From Bacillota bacterium (GTDB lineage Bacteria > Bacillota > Bacilli > Tumebacillales > Effusibacillaceae): DNA of 14,039 bases. The translations under genes and the position numbers were made by a program. The stretch covers positions 1 to 14,039 of the forward strand of contig JAGVBM010000020.1 of assembly GCA_020059765.1 (NCBI GenBank), given 5' to 3'. Every line of letters begins with the position of its first letter. Within the stretch, counting starts at the first letter, position 1. Of this stretch, positions 12,985-14,039 are shown piece by piece. The notes beneath the pieces were generated by a model that was not told the origin of the DNA, made no database searches, and saw nothing but the letters and a program-made list of their open reading frames with translations.

Positions 12985-14039
12985 ATGGTCGAACAAGTGA
13001 ACGAGACTCGTTTGATCAACAGATTTTTGCGGATGGTGCAGATCGATTCCCCGTCTTCCCATGAGTGGGAAATGATGGAGTATTTGAAAAAGGAACTGCA
13101 AGACCTGGGATTTGAAGTGAATGAAGATGGCGCGGGCCGTGAGATGCTCCTGATGACCGGCGACATGCGTGGAGCAGCAACGGTCCGCTTTGCTGGAAAC
13201 CTGCTTGCAATGAAAAAAGGATCGATTGACGGCGTGCCACCCGTCTTGTTTGCTGCCCATATGGATACCGTGGTCTCCAACAAAGGGACACAGACGGTTG
13301 TTGAAGGCGGTGTGATTCGGACGAACGGCAACACGATTCTCGGCGCGGATGATAAGGCGGGAATTGCAGCTTTGCTGGAAGCGGCACAAGTGATAAACGA
13401 GCAGCATCTGTCCCATGGGGATTTGGAATTTGTATTTACGATAGCGGAAGAAACCGGTTTGTTCGGTTCACGTTTGCTGAACAAACAAAACTTGCGGGCC
13501 AAATTCGGTTTTGTCATGGACTCCGGAGGTCCGCCTCATATTATTATCGGGGCAGCGCCGACGGAAATCGATTTTTCGATCAAGATTCATGGGAAAGCGG
13601 CCCATTCCGGAGTGAATCCGGAAGAAGGAATCAACGCGATCGCTGTCCTCGGTCCCGCCCTCTCCAATATTCGACTAGGGAGAATCGCTGAAGATACAAC
13701 CGTTAATATCGGGGTGATCAAAGGCGGGGAACGCAGTAATATCGTTTGCGATTACGTGGAATTGCTTGGAGAAGTTCGCAGCCGGGATGAAGATCAATTG
13801 AATCGGCAGATGGAGAAGATCCAAACGGCATTTGCGTTGGCTGCCGAAAAGTTTGGGGCACGTTTTGAGATGGAAAAACAAAAGATCTATGCCGGCTTTC
13901 AGTTGACGGAACATGATGAAGTGGTGCGGATTGCACTGGAAGGAGCGCGAAAAGCCGGAATGACTCCCCGGTTGGCGGCAAGGGGAGGCGGCAGTGATAC
14001 CAATATCTTTAATGAAGCGGGTATCCCGTCGGTCAATTT
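12985..14039 (+). CDS. Second M20 family metallopeptidase (tripeptidase T-like), C-terminally cut by the window edge
   Basis: The frame is open from ATG 12985 to the last base with no stop (351 full codons plus two bases), so the C-terminal end is outside the window. The start follows AAGGAGGGT (12972-12980) by 4 nt. The protein is a paralogue of the YqjE-type peptidase encoded about 2 kb upstream and has the same di-zinc set: AHMDT with H92 and D94, GADDKAG with D122, AEE with E155-E156, D179 in MDSGG, the lid-domain motif GKAAHSGVNPEEGINA, and GGGSDTN near the visible end. It differs by about 13 extra residues in the segment before the first zinc histidine (roughly residues 52-70). Predicted role is cytosolic peptide hydrolysis; substrate unknown. 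It probably lacks only some 20-30 residues. Confidence 0.9.
   Translation, partial: MVEQVNETRLINRFLRMVQIDSPSSHEWEMMEYLKKELQDLGFEVNEDGAGREMLLMTGDMRGAATVRFAGNLLAMKKGSIDGVPPVLFAAHMDTVVSNKGTQTVVEGGVIRTNGNTILGADDKAGIAALLEAAQVINEQHLSHGDLEFVFTIAEETGLFGSRLLNKQNLRAKFGFVMDSGGPPHIIIGAAPTEIDFSIKIHGKAAHSGVNPEEGINAIAVLGPALSNIRLGRIAEDTTVNIGVIKGGERSNIVCDYVELLGEVRSRDEDQLNRQMEKIQTAFALAAEKFGARFEMEKQKIYAGFQLTEHDEVVRIALEGARKAGMTPRLAARGGGSDTNIFNEAGIPSVN

Noticed and set aside
12316..13416. Long minus-strand open frame (about 366 codons) opposite the RuvC-fold gene and the second M20 gene
   Set aside because: Its product is rich in His, Phe, Arg and Ser with no recognisable motif, it has no supporting neighbours on that strand, and both overlapped + strand genes have clear motifs and ribosome binding sites.

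Overview
The window is about 14 kb of ordinary chromosomal metabolic DNA. All real genes are on the + strand, they are tightly packed, and most start behind strong AGGAGG-type ribosome binding sites. Several starts are GTG. The proteins match, from memory, the Bacillus subtilis bkd (branched-chain 2-oxoacid dehydrogenase) and yqjC-yqjD-yqjE products. Together with a moderate GC content, this suggests a Bacillota (Bacilli-type) bacterium, possibly of the Alicyclobacillaceae or a related group. No rRNA, tRNA, CRISPR array, transposase, phage gene or attachment site was seen.

Region 1 (1-5613) is the distal part of a bkd operon: lpdV (E3, N-terminus cut by the window edge), bkdAA (E1 alpha), bkdAB (E1 beta), bkdB (E2) and then lipA, closed by a hairpin-plus-T7 terminator. 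Region 2 (5615-6370) is lipB, preceded by a perfect 10-bp inverted repeat. LipB and LipA make the lipoyl group that E2 needs, so enzyme and cofactor supply sit together.

Region 3 (6461-12269) starts at an extended -10 promoter. It carries a two-gene methylmalonyl-CoA mutase (large catalytic subunit and separate B12-binding subunit), methylmalonyl-CoA epimerase, a biotin-dependent carboxyltransferase (MmdA/PccB type), an unrecognised 99-residue ORF and an M20 tripeptidase-like metallopeptidase (yqjE type). It ends at a very strong two-stage terminator. Region 4 (12332-14039) holds a RuvC-fold nuclease-like gene, then a second M20 peptidase with its own promoter. That peptidase runs off the right edge of the window.

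Read together, the branched-chain dehydrogenase oxidises the 2-oxoacids of valine, isoleucine and leucine to acyl-CoAs, which feed branched fatty acids or catabolism. Propionyl-CoA from Val/Ile (and odd-chain acids) can be carboxylated, epimerised and isomerised to succinyl-CoA by the mutase operon. The mutase keeps the Tyr and Arg that mark true methylmalonyl-CoA mutases. The biotin carboxylase, biotin carrier and MeaB chaperone needed to complete the route are not in the window.

I see no strong case for a wholly new system. The points most worth following are the RuvC-fold gene between two M20 paralogues, the unknown ORF translationally linked to yqjE, the inverted repeat ahead of lipB, and lipA-lipB placed next to bkd.
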